This document shows positions 37,928 to 47,235 of a stretch of DNA of 64,000 bases, piece by piece. The notes under the pieces were generated by a model. It ran no database searches. It was not told where the DNA came from and saw nothing but the letters and a program-made list of their open reading frames with translations. The stretch is from Treponema sp. (GTDB lineage Bacteria > Spirochaetota > Spirochaetia > Treponematales > Treponemataceae), in the NCBI GenBank assembly GCA_017525605.1, contig JAFXSM010000027.1:18027-82026 (forward strand), written 5' to 3'. Position numbers and translations under genes: made by a program. Each line of letters opens with the position of its first letter. The stretch's first letter is position 1.

Positions 37928-39154
37928 ATGACGGAGCAAATAATAACGAGTCTGCTTTCGGAGGATGCTTACAAATTTTCGATGGGGCAGGCGATTTACC
38001 ACCAGTTCAGCGAGTACAAGACGACATGGACGTTCAAATGCAGGAACAAGGACGTACATTTCACGAAGGAGATGGTGGAGGAGATAAAAAGGCAGGTGAA
38101 GCTCTTCTGTTCGCTGCGATTTACGGAAGACGAGCTTGCATATCTCGACAAAATCCGCTGGATAAAAGGCTCGTACGTTGATTTTCTGCGGCTCTGGCAC
38201 GCGCGGTACGAGGACTTCACGATTGACGACAATGCGGAGTGCGGTCTGAACATCGAGTCGAGCGGAACTTGGCTGAACACGTCGATGTACGAGATTCCGA
38301 TTCTTGCGATTGTGAACGAGGTTTATTTCAGGTTTGCGTATGACGAGGATGAGCTTCAGAAACAGTTCGAGCGGAAACTGAACGAGAAAATTCAGGCTCT
38401 TGTTGACGGAAAATTCAATCTCGGAAATTTCAGCGAATTCGGTCTTCGTCGCCGACTTTCGTACAAGGCGCAGGATTTGGCGGTCAGGCTTCTGAAAGAG
38501 AACAATTCCAAATTCAAGGATTCGAATTTCGTTGGAACGAGCAACGTGGAGCTTGCGAAGAAATATGGCGTGACTCCAGTCGGAACGATGGCGCACGAGT
38601 GGATAATGTGCTCCGGTCAGGGAAATCACAAGCACAACCCGGCATATTCAAACTGGTACGCATTGGACGCGTGGGTGAAAGAATACGGAGTATTGAACGG
38701 AACGGCTTTGACCGACACGATTACGACCGACTGCTTCCTCCGCGACTTCCAGCTCACTTACGCGACGCTCTTTTCCGGCGTGCGCCACGATTCGGGCGAC
38801 CCGTACGAGTGGGGCGAGAAAATGATTCGCCACTACGAAAAGCTCGGGCTCGACCCGATGACGAAAACGCTTCTGTTCAGCGACAGCCTCGACTTTGAGC
38901 GCGCCTCTAAGTTGTACGAATATTTCAGGGAGAAATCAAAAGTCGCATTCGGAATCGGAACTTACATTTCGAACGACACCGATGTCCCAGCTCTCAACAT
39001 CGTAATGAAAGTCACGAAGTGCAACGGTCAGGATGTCGCGAAGATTTCCGACGTTCAGGGCAAAGGAATGTGCAGGAACGTAGATTACGTCGATTATCTC
39101 AACCGCTGCATAAAATGGCGGCTTGAGAACGAAGGTAAGACTCAGCTGCGATAA
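37928..39154 (+). CDS. pncB: Nicotinate phosphoribosyltransferase
   Basis: A 408-residue NAPRTase that joins nicotinate to PRPP, the entry step of NAD salvage. Typical features are the N-terminal SLLSEDAYKFSMGQAIYHQ, the NVELAKKYGVTPVGTMAHEW segment with the conserved His, the FSGVRHDSGDPYEWGEKMI loop that binds phosphoribosyl, and FGIGTYISNDTDVPALNIVMK near the C-terminus. AAGGAGG stands 7 bases before the ATG. It is expressed from its own palindrome-containing promoter. Confidence 0.95.
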   Translation: MTEQIITSLLSEDAYKFSMGQAIYHQFSEYKTTWTFKCRNKDVHFTKEMVEEIKRQVKLFCSLRFTEDELAYLDKIRWIKGSYVDFLRLWHARYEDFTIDDNAECGLNIESSGTWLNTSMYEIPILAIVNEVYFRFAYDEDELQKQFERKLNEKIQALVDGKFNLGNFSEFGLRRRLSYKAQDLAVRLLKENNSKFKDSNFVGTSNVELAKKYGVTPVGTMAHEWIMCSGQGNHKHNPAYSNWYALDAWVKEYGVLNGTALTDTITTDCFLRDFQLTYATLFSGVRHDSGDPYEWGEKMIRHYEKLGLDPMTKTLLFSDSLDFERASKLYEYFREKSKVAFGIGTYISNDTDVPALNIVMKVTKCNGQDVAKISDVQGKGMCRNVDYVDYLNRCIKWRLENEGKTQLR

Positions 39155-39162
39155 AAAACTTT

Positions 39163-39360
39163 AGGTTGAATACCGAATCTTACGAGATAAAGATGAAAAC
39201 AAGCGGAGGCGGGGGTCCTATCTGAGAAAACATGGAACATCGTAAACGATGTTCACGCCACCGCGAAGCGGTACTGCCGTTTTTCAGATAGGGTTCCCGC
39301 CGGGAGCTTGTTTTCAATATTTACAATTTGCATTGATTCGGCATTCAACCTATTTTTTTT
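39163..39360. repeat. MITE-like long hairpin element, copy 1; also terminator
   Basis: Outer arms AGGTTGAATACCGAATC (39163-39179) / GATTCGGCATTCAACCT (39335-39351) with one mismatch. Inside are nested arms GAAAACAAGC/GCTTGTTTTC, CTATCTGA/TCAGATAG and GAACATCGT/ACGATGTTC. A T-run follows. The left part is similar to 62039-62110 after the DUF5692 gene, so this is a repeated element. It separates the converging pncB and manC genes. Confidence 0.75.
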
Positions 39361-39363
39361 CGC

Positions 39364-40773
39364 TTACTTACATCTTCCGTAAATGTCTTCGAATCTAACG
39401 ATGTCGTCTTCCTCAAGGTAGCTGCCGGACTGGACTTCGATGAATTCGAGCGGGAGTTTTCCCGGGTTTTCGATTGCGTGGATTGTTCCGAGCGGAATGA
39501 ATGTCGACTGGTTTTCCGTGAGGATGAATTCGTTGTCGCCGTTCCTGACTTTCGCCGTTCCCGACACGACAATCCAGTGCTCGGCCCTGTGGTAATGCAT
39601 CTGCACGCTGAGTTTCTGCCCCGGACGCACGATTATGTGCTTGACCCTGTATCTTTTTCCAAGCTCGATTGTCTCGTAAGTTCCCCACGGCCTGTAGCCG
39701 ACAGAGGATTCCGAAGCTACCTTGTTGTTCTTTTTCTTCAGCTCATCGACGATTTCTTTCACGCTCTCGGATTTTGATTTGTCGGCGACGAGCAGTGCGT
39801 CCTTCGTGTCAACGACGACCACGTTCTCAAGGCCGATTGCGGCGACAGTCTTCTTGCTGTAGATGAACGAGTCCTTCACGCCCATCGTCACTGCGTCCGC
39901 CTTGAGCACGTTTCCGTCCGAATCCTTTTCTGAAACGTCCCAGAGCGAGCCCCATGAGCCGACGTCGCTCCAGCCCGCGCTCAACGGAACGACTTTTCCT
40001 TTCTTTGTTTTTTCCATAACTGCATAGTCAATCGAAATCGACGTGTTTTTCTCGAAGCTGTTTTTTTCGAGCCTGATGAAATCCAAATCGACGGTTGCGT
40101 TGCTGAATGATTCGAGCGTGCTTTCGTAAATCGTCTTGTCGAAGCTTTTTATCTCGTCGAGCAATGACTGTGCCTTGAAGATGAACATTCCCGAATTCCA
40201 GAAATATTCGCCCGACTCGACATATTTTTTTGCGGTGTCAAAATCCGGTTTCTCGACGAATTTCTTGAGAGGAAGGACAGATTCGCTCGATTTTTCCGAG
40301 TTGATGTAGCCGTAGCCCGTTGCCGGATACGTCGGCGTGATTCCGAATGTGACGAGGCTTCCGTTTTTCTCCGCTTCTTCCGCCGCGATTTTTACCGCAT
40401 CGCAGAAGACTTTCGTGTCCTTGATGTCGTGGTCTGACGGAAGGACGATTACGACCGCGTCCTTGTCTGTTTTCTGCGCCTGGAAACAAGCCGCGACGAT
40501 TGCTGGTGCCGTGTTCTTCGCGACAGGCTCAAGTATTATCGACGGATTTTTGATTCCGATTTGTGAGAGCTGCTCCGCGATTATGAACCTGTGGTTGTCG
40601 CTGCAAACGACAATCGGCTCGGAAACTGAAAGGCTAGCGAGACGGGAAACTGTGTTCTGAATCATCGTGTTCTCCGAGATGAGGCTCAGGAGCTGCTTCG
40701 GGAATGTCGCTCTCGAAAGCGGCCAGAGCCTTGTTCCGCTGCCGCCTGAAAGTATTACTGGTATAAGTGTCAT
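39364..40773 (-). CDS. manC: Mannose-1-phosphate guanylyltransferase (with cupin isomerase domain)
   Basis: A 469-residue type II enzyme that makes GDP-mannose for surface glycans. The nucleotidyltransferase part opens LIPVILSGGSGTRLWPLSRATFPKQLL; VLPSDHD and FVEKPDF follow. The C-terminal cupin (residues about 355-465, YRPWGTYETIELGKRYRVKHI ... QMHYHRAEHWIVVSGTAKV) is the mannose-6-phosphate isomerase-type domain. The gene is monocistronic; no other polysaccharide genes are next to it. Confidence 0.95.
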   Translation of the reverse strand: MTLIPVILSGGSGTRLWPLSRATFPKQLLSLISENTMIQNTVSRLASLSVSEPIVVCSDNHRFIIAEQLSQIGIKNPSIILEPVAKNTAPAIVAACFQAQKTDKDAVVIVLPSDHDIKDTKVFCDAVKIAAEEAEKNGSLVTFGITPTYPATGYGYINSEKSSESVLPLKKFVEKPDFDTAKKYVESGEYFWNSGMFIFKAQSLLDEIKSFDKTIYESTLESFSNATVDLDFIRLEKNSFEKNTSISIDYAVMEKTKKGKVVPLSAGWSDVGSWGSLWDVSEKDSDGNVLKADAVTMGVKDSFIYSKKTVAAIGLENVVVVDTKDALLVADKSKSESVKEIVDELKKKNNKVASESSVGYRPWGTYETIELGKRYRVKHIIVRPGQKLSVQMHYHRAEHWIVVSGTAKVRNGDNEFILTENQSTFIPLGTIHAIENPGKLPLEFIEVQSGSYLEEDDIVRFEDIYGRCK

Positions 40774-40850
40774 AAAAAACCTCTTTTTTGTAGTCGTTTT
40801 GTATTCTATATCTTCCTGATTTATCTTTTCTGATTTTTTCTGATTTTTGC

Positions 40851-43463
40851 TTACAGGGCGAACATCGAGTTGACTTTCCTGTAAAGCTCGTTAGCAGTTT
40901 CCTTTTGTTCTTCGGAAAGCTGCACCGATTCGTCAACGAGGGTCTCAAGCGATGCTAGCGTTTCGTTGATTGACGTCGGGAAACCTCTGCTTATCTTGAA
41001 CCAGTATGTTCCGACTCCGTCCGTGTGGAGCGTGATGAATCCGTATTCGTTCGCGGACTTTCCCTTCTTCTGCTTTGCCGCCGTTATGCGGAGCGCGAAT
41101 TTCAGGTTGCTTATCAGAAGCTCCTTTCCGCCGTCCTCGTTTATGTTGATGTTCAGATTTTTCGGGTATTCGCCGTCGTGGATTGGTTTCAGGTCGAACG
41201 TCTTCACGACCTTGAAAACGACTTCCGCCTTCTCGCCGTTCATAAGCTCGTATTTTCCGATTTTGAGACGTGCTCGGATTCCTGCAATCTGGGCGAGCTT
41301 GTTCTTGTCCTGCTCCTGCTCAAGTGCCTTTTTCAGATGCTCAAGCGGAAGGACTAGAATCTTCTTTCCTTTTTCCTTGACGATTTTGAACGTTATTCCG
41401 CCGAATGTTATTTCGTTGTCGTTCTTCTTCTTTTCTTTTTCTTCCTTGCTGAGCTTTCCGCCGAAAATTCCGTCGTCCCTTCCGATTTTCTTTCCCTTGA
41501 AATCATCGAAATTCGTTCCGTTGAATTCGTAGCTTCCCGTGAGAATCTTGTTCTTCGAGCCTGTCCGTGCGTATGTGAGACGTGCCTCAAGGTCCGGAGA
41601 GATTTTGTTGAGGAGTGCCTTCGTGAGCGGGGAGACCGATGACGCGAATGTCCTCGAAGTCCTGACGATTTCGCCTGCGACGATGTAGAGCGGGTCTTTC
41701 TTGAACATGGAGCTTCCCGGGTGAATCGAGATGTGGTCTGCCGTGAGGGAGCGGTAGCTTTCGCGTCCTTCCCTGACGCATACGAACTGAATCAGGCCCG
41801 CGGCAATGCAGCACAGGTAGTTGTCCATCGAGCCGCCCGACGTTATCGGGATTCCCATGTGGTTGATTTCCTCCTCAAGCTGCATCTTGATGTTCTCGAT
41901 TTCCGCCATAACTTTTTCGTCGAGGTAGTTGTTCTGGCAGAACCTTGTCTTGTTCCTCATCGCAACGTATGTCCTGAAAAGCTTGACGTAGCTCACGAAG
42001 TCGCCCTGCATGTCGCGGAAGTTGTGGTGTGCGCGGCGCGCTTCCATCTCTTCCCCCTGCGGAAGGACGAACGGCGAATTCGTGCTCATGAATGAAGCCG
42101 CGATGAGCGTTTCCTCAAGCACGTCAGGATAGTTCATTATGCTTTCTACTATTATTCTGCTGATTCTAGGCTCAAGCGGAAATTCCACCATCATCTTTCC
42201 GATTTTCGATAGCGTGTTGTCGGCTTCAAGTGCGCCCAAGAAATTCAGCGTCTCCACGGCTCCCTGGATTCCTGCGTCCTCCGGGGGCGAGATGAAGTCG
42301 AACTGGCTGAATTCAGTTATTCCGAGTTCCGACATCCTTAAGACGACTTCGCTGAGGTCTGTCCTGTGGATTTCTTCCGTCGTGAATTCCGGTCTCTTCT
42401 CGAAATCGTCGCGTTTGTAGAGCCTGTAGCAGGTTCCAGCCTGCGTTCGTCCTGCCCGTCCTCGACGCTGGTTGCAGCTTGCCTTGCTGACTGGAGTTTC
42501 AATCAGCGACGACGTGTATGTTCTTGGCGAGTAGAAATTGAGTTTCGCAAGCCCTGAGTCGATGACAGTCGTGATTCCGTTTATCGTCACGGAAGTTTCC
42601 GCGATGTTCGTTGAGATTACGACTTTGCGCTTTCCGAGCGGTGCTTTTTCGAACACGCGCTCCTGTTCCTCTTTCGGAAGCCTGCCGTAAAGCGGAATTA
42701 TGTGCAGCTTGTGCCTGACTGACGAGTAGGAAAGACGCTGCACGCAGTCCTTTATGATTTTCTCTCCTGGAAGGAAAATCAGGATGTCGCCTTTTTCTCC
42801 GTTCTCGATGACCCTGTCCACCGTGGATTCAATTTTTGCAAGCAGAAGCTCAGAGCCGATTGCCGTTGTCGTCGTCGGTTTTCCTTCCGGCGGGTCGTAA
42901 ATCATCGTGACAGGGTATGTCTGGGTGTCAATCGTCACAATCGGTGCGTCGTCGAAATATTTCGAGAACGCCTCCGCATTCATCGTCGCGCTCGATACAA
43001 CGACCCTGAATTCCGGCCTCGATTTTATCACGCGCTTCAATAGTCCGAGTACGAAGTCGATGTTCAGGCTGCGCTCATGCGCTTCGTCAACCATCATCAC
43101 GGAATAATTGTGCAGCCACGGGTCTATCTTCATCTCCTGCAGTAGGATTCCGTCCGTCATGATTTTTATCTTCGTCGTCGGGTCTGTCTTGTCGTCGAAC
43201 CTCATCTTGTATCCGACAAGCCCCGGGTACGTCGTCCCGAGCTGCTTCGAGATGAACTCCGACACGCTGAGGGCTGCGATTCGCCTCGGCTGCGTCACGG
43301 CTATCATTCCGTCCTTCGAGTATCCTGCCTCGTGAAGAATCACGGGAATCTGCGTCGTCTTTCCAGAGCCCGTCGGACTCTGCACGATTACGACCTGATT
43401 GTTTTTGAGAGATTCAAGGATTTTGTCCTTCTGTTCGTAAACTGGTAATTTCTGATAATCCAT
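40851..43463 (-). CDS. hrpA: DEAH-box ATP-dependent helicase (HrpA/HrpB-like)
   Basis: An 870-residue DEAH/RHA helicase. Motif I is VQSPTGSGKTTQIP (residues 28-41), motif II is MMVDEAHERS, motif III is VVSSATMNAE, motif V ISTNIAETSVTI and motif VI QRRGRAGRTQAG, followed by the HA2 and OB-like regions. It is shorter than E. coli HrpA (1300) and has an unusual lysine-rich C-terminal extension (LSKEEKEKKKNDNE). Such helicases act on RNA-protein complexes and mRNA processing. Confidence 0.93.
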   Translation of the reverse strand: MDYQKLPVYEQKDKILESLKNNQVVIVQSPTGSGKTTQIPVILHEAGYSKDGMIAVTQPRRIAALSVSEFISKQLGTTYPGLVGYKMRFDDKTDPTTKIKIMTDGILLQEMKIDPWLHNYSVMMVDEAHERSLNIDFVLGLLKRVIKSRPEFRVVVSSATMNAEAFSKYFDDAPIVTIDTQTYPVTMIYDPPEGKPTTTTAIGSELLLAKIESTVDRVIENGEKGDILIFLPGEKIIKDCVQRLSYSSVRHKLHIIPLYGRLPKEEQERVFEKAPLGKRKVVISTNIAETSVTINGITTVIDSGLAKLNFYSPRTYTSSLIETPVSKASCNQRRGRAGRTQAGTCYRLYKRDDFEKRPEFTTEEIHRTDLSEVVLRMSELGITEFSQFDFISPPEDAGIQGAVETLNFLGALEADNTLSKIGKMMVEFPLEPRISRIIVESIMNYPDVLEETLIAASFMSTNSPFVLPQGEEMEARRAHHNFRDMQGDFVSYVKLFRTYVAMRNKTRFCQNNYLDEKVMAEIENIKMQLEEEINHMGIPITSGGSMDNYLCCIAAGLIQFVCVREGRESYRSLTADHISIHPGSSMFKKDPLYIVAGEIVRTSRTFASSVSPLTKALLNKISPDLEARLTYARTGSKNKILTGSYEFNGTNFDDFKGKKIGRDDGIFGGKLSKEEKEKKKNDNEITFGGITFKIVKEKGKKILVLPLEHLKKALEQEQDKNKLAQIAGIRARLKIGKYELMNGEKAEVVFKVVKTFDLKPIHDGEYPKNLNININEDGGKELLISNLKFALRITAAKQKKGKSANEYGFITLHTDGVGTYWFKISRGFPTSINETLASLETLVDESVQLSEEQKETANELYRKVNSMFAL

Positions 43464-43566
43464 CTATATATTCCTAAAAGTTTATGTTCGTTCGTTAAAG
43501 TTCCATTATAGCAGAATTTTTGCAAAACGCGTTTGTAGCAGATTAACTTGAAAGTGGTAATCTGCT

Positions 43567-45000
43567 TTACCAGTCGCCTTTCGGAAGATAATCCTCCATG
43601 AGCTTCTTGCGTTTCGAAAGATAATTCTTCCATTTTATGTATTCCGCCTCGTCGAGAATCTCAAGTAGCCTGTCGTCCAGAAACCTGATTACATACCGGT
43701 TGTCGCTTGAGACCATCACCGTAATCAGGTTCGCTTTCGTCTTCGTTATCGAAATCTTCTTCTCGTTTCCTTTCGTTTCGGAAAGCTTCTTCTCAAGCGA
43801 AATCTCCATGAAAATCCCTTCGCCCCTGTAGTCGAAGCTGTCGCCCGGGTTGTCGAAATGCTGGGTTCTTCTTTGCCCCGAAATCGTGTTTCCGTTCGCG
43901 TACATGATGAATGCGTCCCTGTTGTCGCCGGCCTGCACTTTCTCCCATTCCTGAACGACGTGCGGGTGGTTCGCCCAAACGATGTCCGCGCCGCATTCGT
44001 TTATCAGCTGATGGCAGAAAGCCCTGTGGTCTTCTGAAACTTTCAGGACGTACTCTGGCTCGTCGTTGTGCACCGAGATTACGAAAAGGTCGTGCTCGTT
44101 CGCGTTTTTCAGCGCGTTGAGCTGCTTTTTCAGGAGCGCGCGCTTTTCCCTCGGATAATAATCGATGTAGTCTGAATAATCGTTCCTGTTCAAAAGCTCC
44201 GTAATTGCCACGAAAAGGATTTTCCATTTTGTCGTCTTCGGTTTCTCGTTTCCGTTTTCGTCTTTTTCGGTAATCGGCTTTCCGTTCTGGTCCGCGACCG
44301 GTATTTCCTTTTCGATTACCTTGTACGTCAGTTCCCCGTCCGCCTTTTCCCGAAGCCCTGCCGCCCAAACGTCGCTCCTGTTCTTGAAATATTCCCTTGT
44401 CGAATTTATTCCTTTTAAATACTGGTCGTTCGTGTGATTGTTCGCGAGCGAGAAAACGTCGAACCCTGCCTTTATCGCCTGCTCGACGTATGTCGTGTGC
44501 ATGTTGAAAGTCGGGTAGGATTTCCACGGCTTCGAGTCCATGACGGGCGACTCAAGGTTGCAGAAAGCGATGTCGACCGACTGGATTTTTTTCTCCACGT
44601 ACTTCCATATCCTGTCGAATTTTCCCGGCGCGAAGTTTTCCTCGTGCGCCATCACGTCGCCCGCAAAGAGAAGGCTGATTGTCGATGATGTTTCGATTTG
44701 CGCTGGCGGAGGATTTTCTTTTTTGCCGTCTTCTTTTTTTCCGTTTTCCTTTTCTTTTTTCTGCTCGTCTTTCTTTTTTGAGTCGTTCGTCGTTTCAGAA
44801 ATCTGCTCGGTGCTTCCTTTTTCGGATTCATTTTCTCCGCCTGCGATTTTTTCGGTTGTCGTACAAGAAAGAACCGAGAGCGAGAGTGCGAGAATCAGAG
44901 AAAGCTTTGCGGTTTGAAATCTCCTGCATTTTTTCTGGTTTTGATTTGCTGAATTCAGATTTGTGGTGATGTTTGAATAAAAAGAACTTGTGAAAAACAT
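43567..45000 (-). CDS. CapA-family lipoprotein (poly-gamma-glutamate synthesis-like)
   Basis: 477 residues. A lipobox LSVLSC (Cys near residue 46) predicts a lipoprotein; a Lys/Glu-rich linker follows (about 70-100). The CapA/metallophosphatase-like fold then begins with ISLLFAGDVMAHEENF. Further marks are FCNLESPVMDSKPW, DVFSLANNHTNDQYLKG, DLFVISVHNDEPEYVLKVS and VWANHPHVVQEWEK. No capB/capC genes are nearby, so polymer synthesis is not implied. The start leaves an unusually long pre-signal region; an alternative start is possible. Confidence 0.85.
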   Translation of the reverse strand: MFFTSSFYSNITTNLNSANQNQKKCRRFQTAKLSLILALSLSVLSCTTTEKIAGGENESEKGSTEQISETTNDSKKKDEQKKEKENGKKEDGKKENPPPAQIETSSTISLLFAGDVMAHEENFAPGKFDRIWKYVEKKIQSVDIAFCNLESPVMDSKPWKSYPTFNMHTTYVEQAIKAGFDVFSLANNHTNDQYLKGINSTREYFKNRSDVWAAGLREKADGELTYKVIEKEIPVADQNGKPITEKDENGNEKPKTTKWKILFVAITELLNRNDYSDYIDYYPREKRALLKKQLNALKNANEHDLFVISVHNDEPEYVLKVSEDHRAFCHQLINECGADIVWANHPHVVQEWEKVQAGDNRDAFIMYANGNTISGQRRTQHFDNPGDSFDYRGEGIFMEISLEKKLSETKGNEKKISITKTKANLITVMVSSDNRYVIRFLDDRLLEILDEAEYIKWKNYLSKRKKLMEDYLPKGDW

Positions 45001-45038
45001 TTTTGCATTCTATCACCGACCTAGGATAAAATTGAAGA

Positions 45039-46073
45039 ATGCAGAGTGATTTATTGAAAGACAGGCTCTTTGATTTGATTTCCGAAGCGGAGCCTGCCGA
45101 TTTTTCTTTCGCCGAAATTGTGCGCCGTCGTTGGCAGAGCATTGCTAAGCCGCTCGGCGGTCTTGGCGCGTTCGAGGATATCGTGTGCCGGATTGCTTCC
45201 GTGCAAAAAACTGAAAACCCCACTGTCGAAAAACGTGCGCTTGCGATTTTCTGCGCCGACAACGGAATAGTCGAGGAGGGCGTTTCGCAGACCGACTCGT
45301 CCGTAACGCGCGTGGTCTACGAGAACATGAAAAGGGGCATGAGCTCTGCCTGCAAAATGGCGGAAATTGCGAGCTGCGATGTTTTCCCCTACGACGTAGG
45401 GATTTCCCCATGCGGCACAAAGAATTTTTTAAAAGAAGACGCGATGACTTTTTCGAACGCAATTGAATCCATATTCCGCGGAATCGAAATTGCGGGCGAG
45501 CTTTCTTCCCGCTACGACATTTTGGCGACCGGCGAAATGGGAATCGGGAACACCACGACTTCTTCGGCGGTGCTTGCTTCTCTTCTTTCTTTGGATGCGA
45601 GCGTCGTGACCGGAAGAGGTGCGGGGCTTTCGGATTCCTCCCTGAAGCACAAAATCGAAGTCATAAGGCGCGGAATCGAAATGCGGAATGTTGACAAGAC
45701 GGACGTTCTTGACGTTCTTCACAAAGTCGGCGGGTTCGACATCGCTTCCATGTGCGGATTTTTCATCGGCGGAGCAATCCATCACCGCCCCGTAATCATC
45801 GACGGGCTGATTTCGGCTGTCTCCGCCCTCTGCGCCGTAAAACTCTGCCCGCACGTTTCCGACATCCTGATTCCGAGCCACGTCTCTTCCGAGCCTGCCG
45901 GAAAAATCGTGCTCGGCGCACTGAACCTTGAGCCGCTCGTGACTGCCGGAATGCATCTTGGCGAGGGCACCGGCTGCATGACGGTTCTTCCGATGCTCGA
46001 CATGGCACTCAATGTTTTTCGGACGATGCCGACTTTCGACGATATAAGCATCGAGGCGTACAAGCCGCTATGA
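45039..46073 (+). CDS. cobT: Nicotinate-nucleotide-dimethylbenzimidazole phosphoribosyltransferase
   Basis: A 344-residue CobT that makes alpha-ribazole phosphate for the lower loop of cobalamin. Typical are RRRWQSIAKPLGGLGAFE at the N-terminus, AIFCADNGIVEEGVSQTDSSVT, the GEMGIGNTTTSSAVLA motif and the C-terminal HLGEGTGCMTVLPMLDMAL with the catalytic Glu. The overlap with cobU is 4 bases. Only 38 bases separate it from the divergent capA gene, so there is no room for a cobalamin riboswitch. Confidence 0.96.
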   Translation: MQSDLLKDRLFDLISEAEPADFSFAEIVRRRWQSIAKPLGGLGAFEDIVCRIASVQKTENPTVEKRALAIFCADNGIVEEGVSQTDSSVTRVVYENMKRGMSSACKMAEIASCDVFPYDVGISPCGTKNFLKEDAMTFSNAIESIFRGIEIAGELSSRYDILATGEMGIGNTTTSSAVLASLLSLDASVVTGRGAGLSDSSLKHKIEVIRRGIEMRNVDKTDVLDVLHKVGGFDIASMCGFFIGGAIHHRPVIIDGLISAVSALCAVKLCPHVSDILIPSHVSSEPAGKIVLGALNLEPLVTAGMHLGEGTGCMTVLPMLDMALNVFRTMPTFDDISIEAYKPL

Positions 46074-46660
46074 AAACTCTCGTCTTTGGCGGCAGCGCGT
46101 CCGGAAAATCCTCTTTCGCGGAATCCCTTGTTTGCAAGAAAAATCATCCGCTGAAAATCTACCTTGCGACCCTCGACAGGAATTCCGGCGGCGACACGGC
46201 AGAGCGAATCAAACGCCACGAAATTCTCCGTTCCGGCAAGAGCTTTTTGACCGTGGAAAGCCCGGAAAAAACAACTGAAATGTTTTTCTCCGACATAATC
46301 AGCCGGATTGAAGAAATCAAAAATGCGGCACACGCTGATTCCTGCGCGATTCTCCTAGAGGACATCGGAAACCTCGTCGCCCGCGTCGTCTTCTCCGATT
46401 TTTCACTCGTCCATGAGCACCAAAACGACGATTTTTTCGCCGGAAAAATAATTTCCTTCATCGAAAAACTTTTTTCTTTGTGCTCCGACATCGTGCTTGT
46501 CTCGAACGACATCTTCCTTGAGAAACTTGCTGCGTCTGACGACGGGATGCGCGCATATCTCGTGACGCTCTCCCGCGTGAACGTTTTTCTCTCGCATTCG
46601 TGCTACGAGAATTTCAGGGTCGTTGCGGGGCAGCCGATGTTTTTTTCGGCGAGCTGGTGA
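46070..46660 (+). CDS. cobU: Adenosylcobinamide kinase / GTP transferase
   Basis: 196 residues. The P-loop is FGGSASGKSSFAE (residues 5-17), followed by IYLATLDRNSGGDTAERIKRHE with the guanylylated His region, and ILLEDIGNLVARVV. It phosphorylates adenosylcobinamide and transfers GMP, giving the substrate for CobS. With cobT it forms a two-gene nucleotide-loop/salvage unit; cobS is not in the window. Confidence 0.93.
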   Translation: MKTLVFGGSASGKSSFAESLVCKKNHPLKIYLATLDRNSGGDTAERIKRHEILRSGKSFLTVESPEKTTEMFFSDIISRIEEIKNAAHADSCAILLEDIGNLVARVVFSDFSLVHEHQNDDFFAGKIISFIEKLFSLCSDIVLVSNDIFLEKLAASDDGMRAYLVTLSRVNVFLSHSCYENFRVVAGQPMFFSASW

Positions 46661-46729
46661 AATAAACTCTTAAAAATCTCGCGATTATATACAGCAAACT
46701 TAATACCATGCATCTTGCATCTCCCTACA

Positions 46730-47083
46730 TTATTCAACGTCTTGAATGGGAGTGTTTTCAATCAGCATGAAAAGTGCTTTTTTCAATTGGGCAGGCATCT
46801 TTTCGATTTTTTTGATGTATGGGAGATATTTTGAAAAAAGGCTTTGTAGGTTTTCGAAATCGGTTTTGTCCATTGGTTTTATTTCTGTGGCTGTGCCAAG
46901 TAATTTTTCAAGAGGCACATTTAAAAACTTTGCTATTCTCAAAGCTAAATCAGCTTCTGGCATCCCATTGCGCTTGATTCCCGAAGAAATTGTGTTGACC
47001 GAAAAATTGGCGGCTTTTGCCAATTCTTTTCGAGTTATTCCCAGATATTCACATTCATTATCAACATTTTGCCAAAATCCCAT
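46730..47083 (-). CDS. XRE-family transcriptional regulator
   Basis: 117 residues. Its helix-turn-helix is ITRKELAKAANFSVNTISSGIKRNGMPEADLALRIAKFLNVPLEKLLG. The C-terminal helical region (about 70-115) is likely for dimerisation. It is divergent from the envelope gene set at 47236, and repeated TTGCG-containing half sites fill the gap. The ATG at 47083 is preferred over a TTG two codons upstream. Confidence 0.85.
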   Translation of the reverse strand: MGFWQNVDNECEYLGITRKELAKAANFSVNTISSGIKRNGMPEADLALRIAKFLNVPLEKLLGTATEIKPMDKTDFENLQSLFSKYLPYIKKIEKMPAQLKKALFMLIENTPIQDVE

Positions 47084-47094
47084 ACACAAAATTT

Positions 47095-47215
47095 ATCACA
47101 AGTGCGTTTTTGAAGAATTATAAATATTGCAGTTGCGTTTTTGTGGTTAAAACCGTATTATAAAATTCGCAATTGCGACATTTTGTAATATCAATTTATT
47201 GTAATTGCGAATTTT
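47095..47215. promoter_or_regulatory. Probable operator region of the XRE regulator
   Basis: A 13-bp perfect inverted repeat AAAATTCGCAATT (47162-47174) / AATTGCGAATTTT (47203-47215). Two looser half sites, AAGTGCGTTTTT (from 47100) and CAGTTGCGTTTTTG (near 47130), lie nearer the regulator. The repeated motif in a divergent gap suggests control of both directions. Confidence 0.55.
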
Positions 47216-47235
47216 AAAAACTGAGAGGTGATTAG

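Noticed and set aside
43793..44527. Long minus-strand frame inside the CapA-like gene
   Set aside because: Arg/Gly-rich shadow translation of the real gene in another frame.
45001..45038. Cobalamin riboswitch before cobT
   Set aside because: Only 38 bases separate cobT from the divergent capA-like gene, too short for the element.
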